A stretch of DNA of 64,000 nucleotides from Gemmatimonadaceae bacterium (GTDB lineage Bacteria; Gemmatimonadota; Gemmatimonadetes; Gemmatimonadales; Gemmatimonadaceae): positions 124,001 to 188,000 of the forward strand of contig JADZCT010000033.1 of the NCBI GenBank assembly GCA_020851455.1, written 5' to 3'. Of the stretch, positions 43,826 to 51,698 are shown piece after piece (position 1 is the stretch's first letter; each line of letters begins with the position of its first letter). The notes under the pieces were generated by a model. It worked only from the letters and a program-made list of their open reading frames with translations, was not told the origin of the DNA and did not search any database. The translations under genes and the position numbers were made by a program.

Positions 43826-45165
43826 TGGGCTCCTGCCTTGACGAGCGGCAACGCTGTCTGGAGCTCATGCGCGACTCCCTGCACGCCGCGCACGGTCGTC
43901 GCGAACTGTGTGAAGTCGGTCGGCTGCTGCTGCAGGAACCCGAGCATCGCCGGCCGGCAGTGCAGCGCCGAATCCATGACAGGGTCCGAGCCGCGTTGGT
44001 ATGCGCCAACGAGCACGAGATCCTCCTTCTCTCGGTACGCAGCTTCGGCGCGCAGGAAACGCTGCGCGGCGGAGAGATGGTTCGGCGCAATCACGTGATC
44101 GCGTACGCGGCTCTTGCTCTCGAGGACGTCAATCGCCGGGTAATGCCCGGCCGCCGCCAGCTTCCTGCTCAGCACGAAATGGCCGTCCAGGATGGATCTG
44201 GCGGCGTCGGCCACGGGCTCATTGAAGTCGTCGCCGTCCACGAGCACGGTGTAGAGGCCGGTAATGCCGCCGTGGCTCGAGTTGCCCGCGCGCTCGAGCA
44301 GGCGCGGGAGCGAGGCAAACACGCTCGGCGGGTAGCCCTTGGTCGTCGGCGGTTCGCCAACGGCCAGGCCGATCTCGCGCCACGCCATCGCGACGCGAGT
44401 GATCGAGTCAACCATGAGCAGGACGTGCTTGCCCGCGTCGCGAAAGTACTCCGCGATCGCTGTCGCCACGAGAGCGCCGCGCGCACGCACGAGGGCGGCT
44501 TCGTTGCCGGTCGCGACGACCAGCACAGACCGCGCCAGGCCCTCGGCGCCGAGCGACTGGTGGATGAAGTCGCGTACTTCGCGCCCGCGCTCGCCAAGCA
44601 GGGCAATCACGTTCACGTCCGCATGCGCATGCCGCGCGATCATGCCCAGCAACGTGCTCTTGCCGACGCCTGAGCCCGCGAATATCCCGACCCGCTGGCC
44701 TCGGCCAATCGTGAGCATCCCGTCTATCGCGCGTACTCCGGTCTCCAGGGGCGAGTCTATCGTGCGGCGGTGCAGGGGGTTCGGGGGTGTGGCGGATAGC
44801 GGCATGCGATCCTCGAACCGGATCGGAGGGCCGCCGTCTATTGCCTCGCCAAGCCCGTTGAACACGCGCCCGAGCATCCCCGGGCCAACGCGCACGTCGA
44901 ACGCCCGGCCCATCGGCACGACCATCGCGCCCGGGTGCACGCCATCCAGTTCGCCAAGCGCCATCAGGAGCACCGCGCCATCGTGGAACCCGCAGGCCTC
45001 GGCAAGCACTTCCCTGCCGCCGGCAAGCGGCGTTATTCCGCAGATCTCCCCGATGCCGACTTCGATGCCGGCTGCCTCCACCACGAGTCCGGTGATGCGG
45101 GTGACGCGGCCGTAGCGCGCGAGCCGCGATACCTGGCCTACTCGCCGCTCGAGGATGTCACGCAT
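43822..45165 (-). CDS. fliI: Flagellar export ATPase FliI
   Basis: F1-type ATPase of 447 residues from the ATG at 45165; the frame continues upstream inside fliH. The Walker A motif is GIFAGSGVGKSTLLGM, Walker B is HVLLMVDSITRVAMAWREIGLAVGEPPTTKGYPPSVFASLPRLLERAG, and the family signature around DGDDFNEPVADAARSILDGHFVLSR is present. It releases substrates from chaperones at the export gate. It overlaps fliH by 8 bp and fliJ by 4 bp. Confidence 0.97.
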   Translation of the reverse strand: MRDILERRVGQVSRLARYGRVTRITGLVVEAAGIEVGIGEICGITPLAGGREVLAEACGFHDGAVLLMALGELDGVHPGAMVVPMGRAFDVRVGPGMLGRVFNGLGEAIDGGPPIRFEDRMPLSATPPNPLHRRTIDSPLETGVRAIDGMLTIGRGQRVGIFAGSGVGKSTLLGMIARHAHADVNVIALLGERGREVRDFIHQSLGAEGLARSVLVVATGNEAALVRARGALVATAIAEYFRDAGKHVLLMVDSITRVAMAWREIGLAVGEPPTTKGYPPSVFASLPRLLERAGNSSHGGITGLYTVLVDGDDFNEPVADAARSILDGHFVLSRKLAAAGHYPAIDVLESKSRVRDHVIAPNHLSAAQRFLRAEAAYREKEDLVLVGAYQRGSDPVMDSALHCRPAMLGFLQQQPTDFTQFATTVRGVQGVAHELQTALPLVKAGAQ

Positions 45166-45790
45166 GCTGGCGAACCAGCCGGCGATAGACGCGCTCGAGA
45201 GCTGTGTCCACCCGCCCGTCAATGATGCGCTGCCGCCCTTGCAGGATGCATCCTCCGGGAACAACGTGCGGGTCGGCTACCCACTGGCACCGCTCCTTGG
45301 TGGCGAGCTCGCCAGCGCCGTCATCGTCAATGGTAGCTCGAAGCGCGGAAAGATCGTCGGGATTGAGGCGCACCTGCACTGGCTCGTCCACCGTATACTC
45401 CGTGAGCGCCTGCGCAACCAGCCCCCTGACGATCCCCGTGTCGCTCGTCAGCTCACGATCCACGATTAGCCGCGCGATGGCGACCGCGAGCGCCGCTATG
45501 TTCTCCTCGAGGGCCGACGTCCAGCCCGCCGATGCCTCGCCGAACACTTCCACCGCCTCGTCGAGCGCCCGCATGCTGCTCTGCAGCCGCGCCCGCTCGG
45601 TGGCTACCCCATCGGCTAGCCCGGCCGCGAAGCCATCGTCGTACGCCTGATTGACCTCGTCCATACGCCGATCGTTCTCCGCTTCGACCGCATCGTGAGC
45701 TGCCTTGGCCAGGTCGGCGGGAAGCCACGCACTCGCGCCGGTGTCGCGAGTGGCGGGGAAGGCGATGCCGTCAGACCATAAGTGCATCAT
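45158..45790 (-). CDS. fliH: Flagellar export regulator FliH
   Basis: Peripheral stalk protein of 210 residues that binds FliI and links it to FliN. The Asp/Ala-rich N-terminus is followed by AYDDGFAAGLADGVATERARL, a GxxxG-like helix typical of FliH, and a C-terminal V-ATPase E-subunit-like domain (AVAIARLIVDRELTSDTGIVRGLVAQAL; VQVRLNPDDL). The start overlaps fliG by 20 bp. An alternative ATG lies one codon downstream. Confidence 0.92.
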   Translation of the reverse strand: MMHLWSDGIAFPATRDTGASAWLPADLAKAAHDAVEAENDRRMDEVNQAYDDGFAAGLADGVATERARLQSSMRALDEAVEVFGEASAGWTSALEENIAALAVAIARLIVDRELTSDTGIVRGLVAQALTEYTVDEPVQVRLNPDDLSALRATIDDDGAGELATKERCQWVADPHVVPGGCILQGRQRIIDGRVDTALERVYRRLVRQHA

Positions 45791-46811
45791 CGCCGCCTCC
45801 GCCGAGCACTACCTCGCCCGATTCCTCGAGCGCCCTGATTGCCGCGATGATGTTGGCCTGCGCGGCCTCCACGTCGCGGACACGCGTCGGGCCCAGCATC
45901 TCCATCTCTTCGTTGAGAGCCCGGCTCGCGCGCTGCGACATCTGCGAGAGCACGCGGTTGCGCAGCTCGGCACTTGCCCCCTTGAGCGCGAGCGCCAGCG
46001 ACTTCGTCTCCACGTCGCGGAGCACGCGCTGCAATGAACGGTCGTCCAGGCCACGCATATCCTCGAACGTGAACATCAGGTTCTTGATCTGCTCGGCAAG
46101 CGTTCCGTCGGCCTGCGACACGATATCGAGAATCTGCCGCTCCGCCGATGCCTGCATCAGGTTCAGCATTGCCGCAACCGACGCCGGCCCGCCCGCCGTC
46201 GCCATGCCGCGCTGGAACTCGAGCGCCGAATCCGTGCCGATCGACTTGTCAATCAGCAGAAGCATGTCGGGCGACACCTTCTCCATGCGCGCGATCCGCA
46301 CGATCAGGTCGGCGGCGACGGGCGGATCGAATGCCTTGAGCACGGCCGCTGCCTGCGGTGCCGCGAGGTGGGCCAGGACCAGGGCCGTGGTCTGCGGGTA
46401 CTCGTTCCGGAACATCGTCGCGAGTTGCTGACCGTCCACATTCCGAAGCCGCTGCAACCCCTCGGTGTCGGCAAGCTGGCCAATCACCCGCTTGAGGATG
46501 GACGATGCCTTCTGGGGTGCGAACGCCTTCTCGAGGATTTCGCGCGCGTAGTCCACGCCCCCCGACGATAGCGCCGTGCTCGCGAGGATGGACTCGACCC
46601 ACTCCACGAGCACCAGCTCGGCCGTGGCAGGATCGAGCCGCTCCAGCCGGGCGATCTCGTAGGAGATGATCTCCGCTTCGTCGTTCGAAAGCTTCTGGGT
46701 TATCTGCGCCGCATTCTCCGCCCCGAGCGCAAGGCACAGGATCGCGGCCTTCTGCCGGCCGGTGAATTGTTCAACAGGCATGAGGGTGGCCGTAGCCGTC
46801 GAAGCAGCCAT
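45771..46811 (-). CDS. fliG: Flagellar motor switch protein FliG
   Basis: C-ring protein of 346 residues that contacts the MS ring and MotA. The N-terminal domain has FTGRQKAAILCLALGAENAAQITQKLS. The middle domain contains EYPQTTALVLAHLAAPQAAAVLKAF (an EHPQ-like motif with EYPQ). The C-terminal torque domain has FTFEDMRGLDDRSLQRVLRDVETKSLALALKGAS with the expected charged residues. It lies 1 bp after fliF. Confidence 0.97.
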   Translation of the reverse strand: MAASTATATLMPVEQFTGRQKAAILCLALGAENAAQITQKLSNDEAEIISYEIARLERLDPATAELVLVEWVESILASTALSSGGVDYAREILEKAFAPQKASSILKRVIGQLADTEGLQRLRNVDGQQLATMFRNEYPQTTALVLAHLAAPQAAAVLKAFDPPVAADLIVRIARMEKVSPDMLLLIDKSIGTDSALEFQRGMATAGGPASVAAMLNLMQASAERQILDIVSQADGTLAEQIKNLMFTFEDMRGLDDRSLQRVLRDVETKSLALALKGASAELRNRVLSQMSQRASRALNEEMEMLGPTRVRDVEAAQANIIAAIRALEESGEVVLGGGGDDALMV

Positions 46812-46812
46812 G

Positions 46813-48372
46813 CTACGGTCCCTTCAGCCACGCCTTCACCAGGCGCGTCGCTGCCTCGGGATGCTCGGCAACCGTGGCGACCACCTTGTCGCGCATCTCG
46901 GTGTCAGCTTCCCTGAATGAGAACCGCGGCGCGCTGGCGCTGTTATCGGTCACGGGGAACGCCGCCGGTGTGCGTGCCGCGATGCTCGCCGGAGGCGCCG
47001 CGGCACCATCGGACGGCGCGGCGCCGTTGCCCGCCAGCGCAACCGCTGCGCGTGCCTTTGCGGGCGCCGGGCGAATCATGCCGAGCGTGCGATACATGAG
47101 CGCAAATGCCAGCAGCAGGCCGAGGACCGTGATGAATGGCTGGATGAATGGACGCACCCGATCCATCGTGGAGACTGGTGCCGGCCTTGCCGTCGCCACC
47201 CGCGGCAGGTCGAAGCGCAAGCTGACGACGCTGACCTGGTCTCCCCTGGTTCCGTCGGCGCCAACCGCCGTGCGAACGAGGGTGTCAATACGCGCCAGCT
47301 CGGCGGTGGAGCGCGGAACGAAGCGGGGAATGGTGTCGTCAGGGCCGGCAGGCGCCTGGCGCTGCTCGTTTACGAGCACCGCCACCGAGAGGCGCTGCAG
47401 CCGGCCCACGGAGCCGGAGAAGGTCTCGGTGCTGCGCGTGTTCTCATACGTCCGCGCCGTCGCCGAGGACGCCACGCCGCCGTCCGCGCCCGGTGTGGAT
47501 TCCGACTTCTGCTCGCTTGCCAGCGACTGCCGGTCCGGGTCAACGCTCTGCGTGGTCCGCGCCAGCCGGTCGAAATTCAGCACTGCGCTGACTTTGACGC
47601 GCGAGTTGCCTTCGCCCACCACGCCCGCCAGCAGCCCCGCGACCTTCTGCTCCAGGCTGCGCTCCACTTCCGTCTGGGTGCGCAGTTGGACGCTCGTCAT
47701 TCCGGCGGCGGAACCCGACTCCGCGCGTTCCGACCATTCCCGCCCCGTCTCATCGTGGATGCTCACGTGGTCCGCTGAGAGGCCGTCCACGCTCGACGAG
47801 ACGAGGTTGGCGATCCCGCGAACCACTTCCGCGGCGGGAGAAGCGCCGCTCTGCAGCGCGATGAGCACCGATGCCGTGGCCGGCCGCCTGTCGGTCCGTC
47901 GGTACGACGCCTCCTCCGGCAGCCCGAGGTGCACCTCCGCCCGCTCGATTCCCGTCATCCGGCCGATCGTCCGCTCGAGTTCGCCCTCGAGCGCACGACG
48001 GTAGTTGACGCGCTCCGTAAACTCGTTCCATCCCCACGTGGGGCGGTCGAACAGTTCAAGCCCGGGACGTCCGGTTCCGGGCAGCCCGTCCTTTGCAAGC
48101 GTCACGCGCGCCCGCGCCAGGTCTGTCTCTGCGACCTCTATCTCCGTTCCGCCCCGTGCGAGCCGGTACGTTATTCCGCCGGATGACAGCCGTTCCGTCA
48201 GAGCTGACGCATGTTCGATCGGCACGTTCGACACGGCCGGAACCCATGTGGGGGCCGAGGCCATTCGTGACGCGGCGAATACCGCGGCCGAGAGACCAAG
48301 TCCCGCCGCGAGGAGCAGCGCACGGCGTCCGCCGCCAAGACGCTCGGTGATGCGTATCAGGAAGTCGTTCAT
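46813..48372 (-). CDS. fliF: MS-ring protein FliF
   Basis: Inner-membrane ring protein of 519 residues, the base of the flagellum. TM1 is at about residues 17-36, a periplasmic RBM domain contains VPIEHASALTERLSSGGITYRLARGGTEIEV and a second region VQLRTQTEVERSLEQKVAGLLAGVVGEGNSRVKV. TM2 is at about 405-425, and a cytoplasmic FliG-binding tail ends in DKVVATVAEHPEAATRLVKAWL. The length is typical. It overlaps fliE by 4 bp. Confidence 0.97.
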   Translation of the reverse strand: MNDFLIRITERLGGGRRALLLAAGLGLSAAVFAASRMASAPTWVPAVSNVPIEHASALTERLSSGGITYRLARGGTEIEVAETDLARARVTLAKDGLPGTGRPGLELFDRPTWGWNEFTERVNYRRALEGELERTIGRMTGIERAEVHLGLPEEASYRRTDRRPATASVLIALQSGASPAAEVVRGIANLVSSSVDGLSADHVSIHDETGREWSERAESGSAAGMTSVQLRTQTEVERSLEQKVAGLLAGVVGEGNSRVKVSAVLNFDRLARTTQSVDPDRQSLASEQKSESTPGADGGVASSATARTYENTRSTETFSGSVGRLQRLSVAVLVNEQRQAPAGPDDTIPRFVPRSTAELARIDTLVRTAVGADGTRGDQVSVVSLRFDLPRVATARPAPVSTMDRVRPFIQPFITVLGLLLAFALMYRTLGMIRPAPAKARAAVALAGNGAAPSDGAAAPPASIAARTPAAFPVTDNSASAPRFSFREADTEMRDKVVATVAEHPEAATRLVKAWLKGP

Positions 48373-48731
48373 CCTTGCATGTTCGACAGGATGCGGTACG
48401 CCTCGATGAACTTGTTGCGTACCTGCACGAGGAGCTCCAGCGACAGCTGTGCTTCTTCGGCGGCCGCAACGACCGCGTGAACTTCCACGTCGTCACCGCG
48501 CAGGTACGCCGAGATCGCGTCATTGGCGCGAGTCTGGCCGTCGGATACGGAATTCAGCGAACGCACGAGCGTATCGGCAAACGACGTCGCGTTCTCATCG
48601 TCCGTCGCGGGCAGCACCGGCACTTGCCGGATCGGGCTGTCAATGCCGCCACCTTGGCCGCCGATGAGAGGCCGCGTGGTGTATCCGTTGATCCCCATCT
48701 GGCCTGCGAGCGCCCCGATCGGGTCGGCCAT
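48369..48731 (-). CDS. fliE: MS ring-rod junction protein FliE
   Basis: Rod base protein of 120 residues. The C-terminal half carries the FliE pattern SFADTLVRSLNSVSDGQTRANDAISAYLRGDDVEVHAVVAAAEEAQLSLELLVQVRNKFIEAYRILSNMQ, with its conserved Asn-Lys-x-x-x-Ala-Tyr segment. The N-terminal 45 residues are variable and Gly-rich. It is separated from flgC by a gene of unknown function, whereas flgB-flgC-fliE are usually contiguous. Confidence 0.95.
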   Translation of the reverse strand: MADPIGALAGQMGINGYTTRPLIGGQGGGIDSPIRQVPVLPATDDENATSFADTLVRSLNSVSDGQTRANDAISAYLRGDDVEVHAVVAAAEEAQLSLELLVQVRNKFIEAYRILSNMQG

Positions 48732-48732
48732 G

Positions 48733-49083
48733 TCAGCCTCGCACGTCGAGGCGCCCGCCGCGCGCCACCGGAGGGGCGGCGGCGCGGCTCGGCGACATCA
48801 CGCGCATGTACGTCAACGGACCGTTTGCCGCCGTTGTCGCGAAGAACGCGCGCTCGTCCGCCGTGAGGATGCTCCATAGCTGTGGATCAGTGCCCGGCGG
48901 CGGTTCAACGGGTATTGCTTGCCGCTGAGGCGCGATCACCGCGGCCTCGCCCGCGTCGCGCGGCGTGGCAGGCCTCGTGGCGCGCGCAGGTGCCTGCGCC
49001 GCGCCGGGCCGCGGCGCATGAGGGCGCAAGGAATGAACGGCGCCGCCTGCGTTGGTTGGAAGTGACGATCCGTCAATCCTCAT
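48733..49083 (-). CDS. Unknown small protein between fliE and flgC
   Basis: Unrecognised protein of 116 residues, 1 bp after fliE and 8 bp after flgC in the reading direction. The N-terminal 60 residues are Pro/Ala-rich and probably disordered. The block PPGTDPQLWSILTADERAFF, about 61-80, followed by a short GPLTYM stretch, is the only compact part. There is no signal peptide, TM helix or Cys. The position inside the rod genes and tight spacing argue for a real flagellar protein, perhaps a rod-export accessory. No function can be assigned. Confidence 0.65.
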   Translation of the reverse strand: MRIDGSSLPTNAGGAVHSLRPHAPRPGAAQAPARATRPATPRDAGEAAVIAPQRQAIPVEPPPGTDPQLWSILTADERAFFATTAANGPLTYMRVMSPSRAAAPPVARGGRLDVRG

Positions 49084-49091
49084 CGGTCACC

Positions 49092-49598
49092 CTATATGTC
49101 AATGGCGCGCCGAAGCATCGCCTTGACTGCCTGAAAGACCATCGCGTTTGCTTCGAACAGGCGTCGCGCGCCCATCATGTCAACCGTCTCCTGCGTGACG
49201 CTCACGTTCGGGTACCGCACGTATCCGTCCGCGTCGGCGTCGGGATGCCCGGGCTCGTAGATGCGCGGGCCTTCCGATGGATCCTCCACGATCCCCGTAA
49301 CGCGCGCACCTTGCTGCAACTCCGCGGCCGGGCCGCCGACCAGGACCCCGTTGCGGCCGGTGACGGGTCGGGGCGCTGCCTGACCCGGCGGTTCGCCGCC
49401 CGCGCTGACCTGCACTACGCGGCGACGATACGGGCCGCCGCCTTCGGTGCGCGTCGTCTCAGCATTCGCGATGTTCGTCGCAATCGTCTCCATGCGCTGC
49501 CGCTGCACGCTCATGCCGCTGGCGGCGATTTCGAGCGCGCGATGGCGCAGCGGCGGCGCGCCTGCTGCCGGGCCAATGCCGCCGCCTGGGATCGTCAT
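49092..49598 (-). CDS. flgC: Proximal rod protein FlgC
   Basis: Rod protein of 168 residues, slightly longer than the usual 134-150. The block LEIAASGMSVQRQRMETIATNIANAETTRTEGGGPYRRR and the C-terminus YVRYPNVSVTQETVDMMGARRLFEANAMVFQAVKAMLRRAIDI are canonical. A Gly/Pro/Ala-rich leader of about 20 residues precedes the domain. The start overlaps the flgB stop by 4 bp. Confidence 0.95.
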   Translation of the reverse strand: MTIPGGGIGPAAGAPPLRHRALEIAASGMSVQRQRMETIATNIANAETTRTEGGGPYRRRVVQVSAGGEPPGQAAPRPVTGRNGVLVGGPAAELQQGARVTGIVEDPSEGPRIYEPGHPDADADGYVRYPNVSVTQETVDMMGARRLFEANAMVFQAVKAMLRRAIDI

Positions 49599-49885
49599 CC
49601 TGCGGACTCGCGCATGCTCGCACGCAGGCCGGCGTACGCCTTCGAGAGGAGACGAGCCGTGGTCTCGTATCGCGCCTGCTCGTCGGCGAGGCGAGCCATC
49701 TCGGTCTCGACATCAATCGGCTCGGAGGCCGACTGTGCGCCATTCGCAGGCAGCGCGAACGACCCCGCGGGCGTGGATGCATTCGCCACGCGATCGGCAA
49801 TGGACCGCATGCGCGTTGACGACGCGTCCAGCCCGTGCTTGAGCGCGCCTGCCATCGTCGTCCGATCAATCACGTTCACCTGCAT
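49595..49885 (-). CDS. flgB: Proximal rod protein FlgB
   Basis: First gene of the rod/MS-ring operon, 96 residues from the ATG at 49885, preceded by GAGGA at good spacing. The frame opens at 49912 but that start lies at or before the predicted sigma-54 transcription start. ALKHGLDASSTRMRSIADRVANASTPA is a diverged FlgB N-block, with AxRVAN for the usual NIANxxTPGY. The C-terminus RYETTARLLSKAYAGLRASMRE is typical. It is shorter than most FlgB proteins (about 130). Confidence 0.9.
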   Translation of the reverse strand: MQVNVIDRTTMAGALKHGLDASSTRMRSIADRVANASTPAGSFALPANGAQSASEPIDVETEMARLADEQARYETTARLLSKAYAGLRASMRESAG

Positions 49886-49919
49886 CGCATCCTCGTCAAT
49901 GGCTTGACCCACTGAACAA

Positions 49920-49934
49920 GCAATACCGATGCCA
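49920..49934 (-). promoter_or_regulatory. Sigma-54 promoter of the flgB-flgE operon
   Basis: Minus-strand TGGCAT-CGGTA-TTGC, followed by T, is a near-consensus sigma-54 element with correct GG-GC spacing. The predicted start near 49908 gives a 23-nt leader before the flgB ATG at 49885. The FlrC gene that would activate it lies immediately upstream on the same strand. The rest of the 200-bp region between flgB and flrC shows no other gene. Confidence 0.72.
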
Positions 49935-50132
49935 GCCCGCCGTACGGCTTGCGCCGCGGCGCGACCGCGTTGTGGCTGAATGAGTTAGGCGTTCTGGTCC
50001 CGGTGTGCGGCCGTTGCCGCGCGGTGGCCGTGCGCACCGGCAAAGGCTGCCGGCGGACAAGGCTGCCTGCGAACGCCGCCGGGTTGCCCGCTTCTCCGCC
50101 AATAGACGGAGGAGCCTGCTCCCCATTGCGCC

Positions 50133-51614
50133 CTATGCTTCGGGCTGCTGGTCTTCTTCGCCGGTCGAGTTCAGCTTGTTGCGCAGCGTGCGCACGCTGA
50201 TTCCGAGCAGGTCGGCCGCCCGTGTGCGGTTGCCGCTCGCCGCTGCGAGCGCTCGCTCGATCAGCAAACGCTCGGCGTCCGCAACATTAAAGGATGAGAA
50301 CACCACCGGCTCTGACGCGCCCGGCTGGGGTATGCCGATCCGTCCGGTGCCAGGCGACGGTGGCGATGCCGCCCGCCGTTTCTGCGGAGCGGTGGCTGGT
50401 GTTGACTCCGGTGGCGTAACCGGGGAGATCCCGTGGGACGGTGTCAGCCCGTACCGTGCGCCCTCGAACGTCTGCATCTGAAGCGTCGGCTCCGTCGCGA
50501 AGATCACCGCGCGCTCCACCGCGTGCTGCAACTCGCGCACGTTGCCCGGCCACGGCTGCTGCTTGAGGTAGTCCAGGGCGTCCGGGGCTATGCCATCTAC
50601 TTCCTTCCCGATATCGGCCGCCGCCCGGACCGCGAATCGGTGCGCCAGCAGGGGAATATCCTCCGGCCGCTCGCGCAGCGGCGGGATCAGCATCGGGATG
50701 ACGCTCAGCCGATAGTACAGGTCCTGGCGGAACTTACCCTGCGCGACCTCCGCGCCGAGGTCGCGATTCGTCGTGGCAACGATGCGGACATCCACCCGGA
50801 CCGGCGAAGTGCCTCCCACCCGCTCGAACTCGCGCTCCTGCAGCACGCGAAGCAGCTTCGCCTGCAGGTCGAGCCGCATTTCGCTGATCTCGTCCAGGAG
50901 CAGCGTTCCTCCATGCGCGCGTTCGAACGCCCCCTCCACACGCCTGATCGCGCCGGTGAAGGCTCCCCGTTCGTGGCCGAACAGCGCGCTCTCGATCAAT
51001 CCCTCGGGCAGTGCAGCGCAGTTCAACTGGATGAACGGACGATCGCGCCGGTCGCTCTGCTCATGGATCGCGCGCGCAAAAAGCTCCTTGCCAGTGCCGC
51101 TCTCGCCTTGCAGGAGGACGGTTGCCTTCGTTGGCGCCGCCATTGCCACCGTGCGCAGCAGGCGGCGGATGGGCTCCGAGTCGCCGACAATCTGCCGCTC
51201 GCTCCGCAGCTCCATCACTTCGCGCCTGAGAGCTTCGTTCTCCCGCTTGAGCTGCACCAGCTCCAGCGCCTGGCTGACCGCCAGTTCCAGTTGCTGAGGC
51301 CGTAGCGGCTTCGTGATGTAATCCACCGCGCCTGCGCGGATGCTCGCCACCGCGTGCTCGATGCTGGCGTACCCTGTGAGCATGATCACGGGCACGTCGC
51401 ACCCGTCCCGCCGGAGCATGTCGAGCAACTCGAGCCCCGTCAGTCCCGGCATCCGGTAGTCCGAGATGATCAGGTCAATGCTGTCCTTGGCCAGCACCTG
51501 CAGCGCCTCCGGCACGCTCTGCACTCCAACAACCATGTGGCCTGCCTGGGTGAGGGCATCCTCCACCACAAGTGCGACCGAAGGTTCGTCGTCAACGCAG
51601 AGAATGGTAGCCAT
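50133..51614 (-). CDS. flrC: Sigma-54-dependent flagellar response regulator (FlrC/FlgR type)
   Basis: NtrC-family activator of 493 residues from the ATG at 51614. The receiver domain (about 1-120) has VDDEPS and phospho-acceptor Asp in IISDYRMPGLTG. The AAA+ domain (about 135-370) has Walker A GESGTGKEL, the sigma-54 contact loop GAFTGA in HERGAFTGA and a GGTLLLDEIS Walker B. A C-terminal Fis-type HTH (about 445-485) contains NRTRAADLLGISVRTLRNKL. It probably drives the flgB, fliL and flgL promoters. Its cognate kinase is not adjacent; no obvious FlrB is present. Confidence 0.93.
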   Translation of the reverse strand: MATILCVDDEPSVALVVEDALTQAGHMVVGVQSVPEALQVLAKDSIDLIISDYRMPGLTGLELLDMLRRDGCDVPVIMLTGYASIEHAVASIRAGAVDYITKPLRPQQLELAVSQALELVQLKRENEALRREVMELRSERQIVGDSEPIRRLLRTVAMAAPTKATVLLQGESGTGKELFARAIHEQSDRRDRPFIQLNCAALPEGLIESALFGHERGAFTGAIRRVEGAFERAHGGTLLLDEISEMRLDLQAKLLRVLQEREFERVGGTSPVRVDVRIVATTNRDLGAEVAQGKFRQDLYYRLSVIPMLIPPLRERPEDIPLLAHRFAVRAAADIGKEVDGIAPDALDYLKQQPWPGNVRELQHAVERAVIFATEPTLQMQTFEGARYGLTPSHGISPVTPPESTPATAPQKRRAASPPSPGTGRIGIPQPGASEPVVFSSFNVADAERLLIERALAAASGNRTRAADLLGISVRTLRNKLNSTGEEDQQPEA

Positions 51615-51619
51615 GGATC

Positions 51620-51647
51620 GGTATAGGCGCTGGTGCGAATCTTGCAA
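51620..51647 (-). promoter_or_regulatory. Possible housekeeping promoter of flrC
   Basis: Minus-strand TTGCAA (51647-51642), a 16-base spacer and TATACC (51625-51620). It would start transcription at or next to the flrC ATG at 51614, giving a nearly leaderless mRNA. Its -35 coincides with the -12 box of the plus-strand sigma-54 promoter because TTGCAA is self-complementary. Confidence 0.35.
51631..51645 (+). promoter_or_regulatory. Sigma-54 promoter of the divergent glycosyltransferase gene
   Basis: TGGTGC-GAATC-TTGC followed by AA has the invariant GG and GC at sigma-54 spacing; only the centre of the -24 half deviates from TGGCAC. The predicted start near 51657 rules out the in-frame GTG 51633 and ATG 51651 as starts and supports ATG 51663 or 51699. 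Confidence 0.6.
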
Positions 51648-51698
51648 TATATGGCCGATGGAATGACTGTCCGCAATCCGGAACAACCGCTGGAGGCC

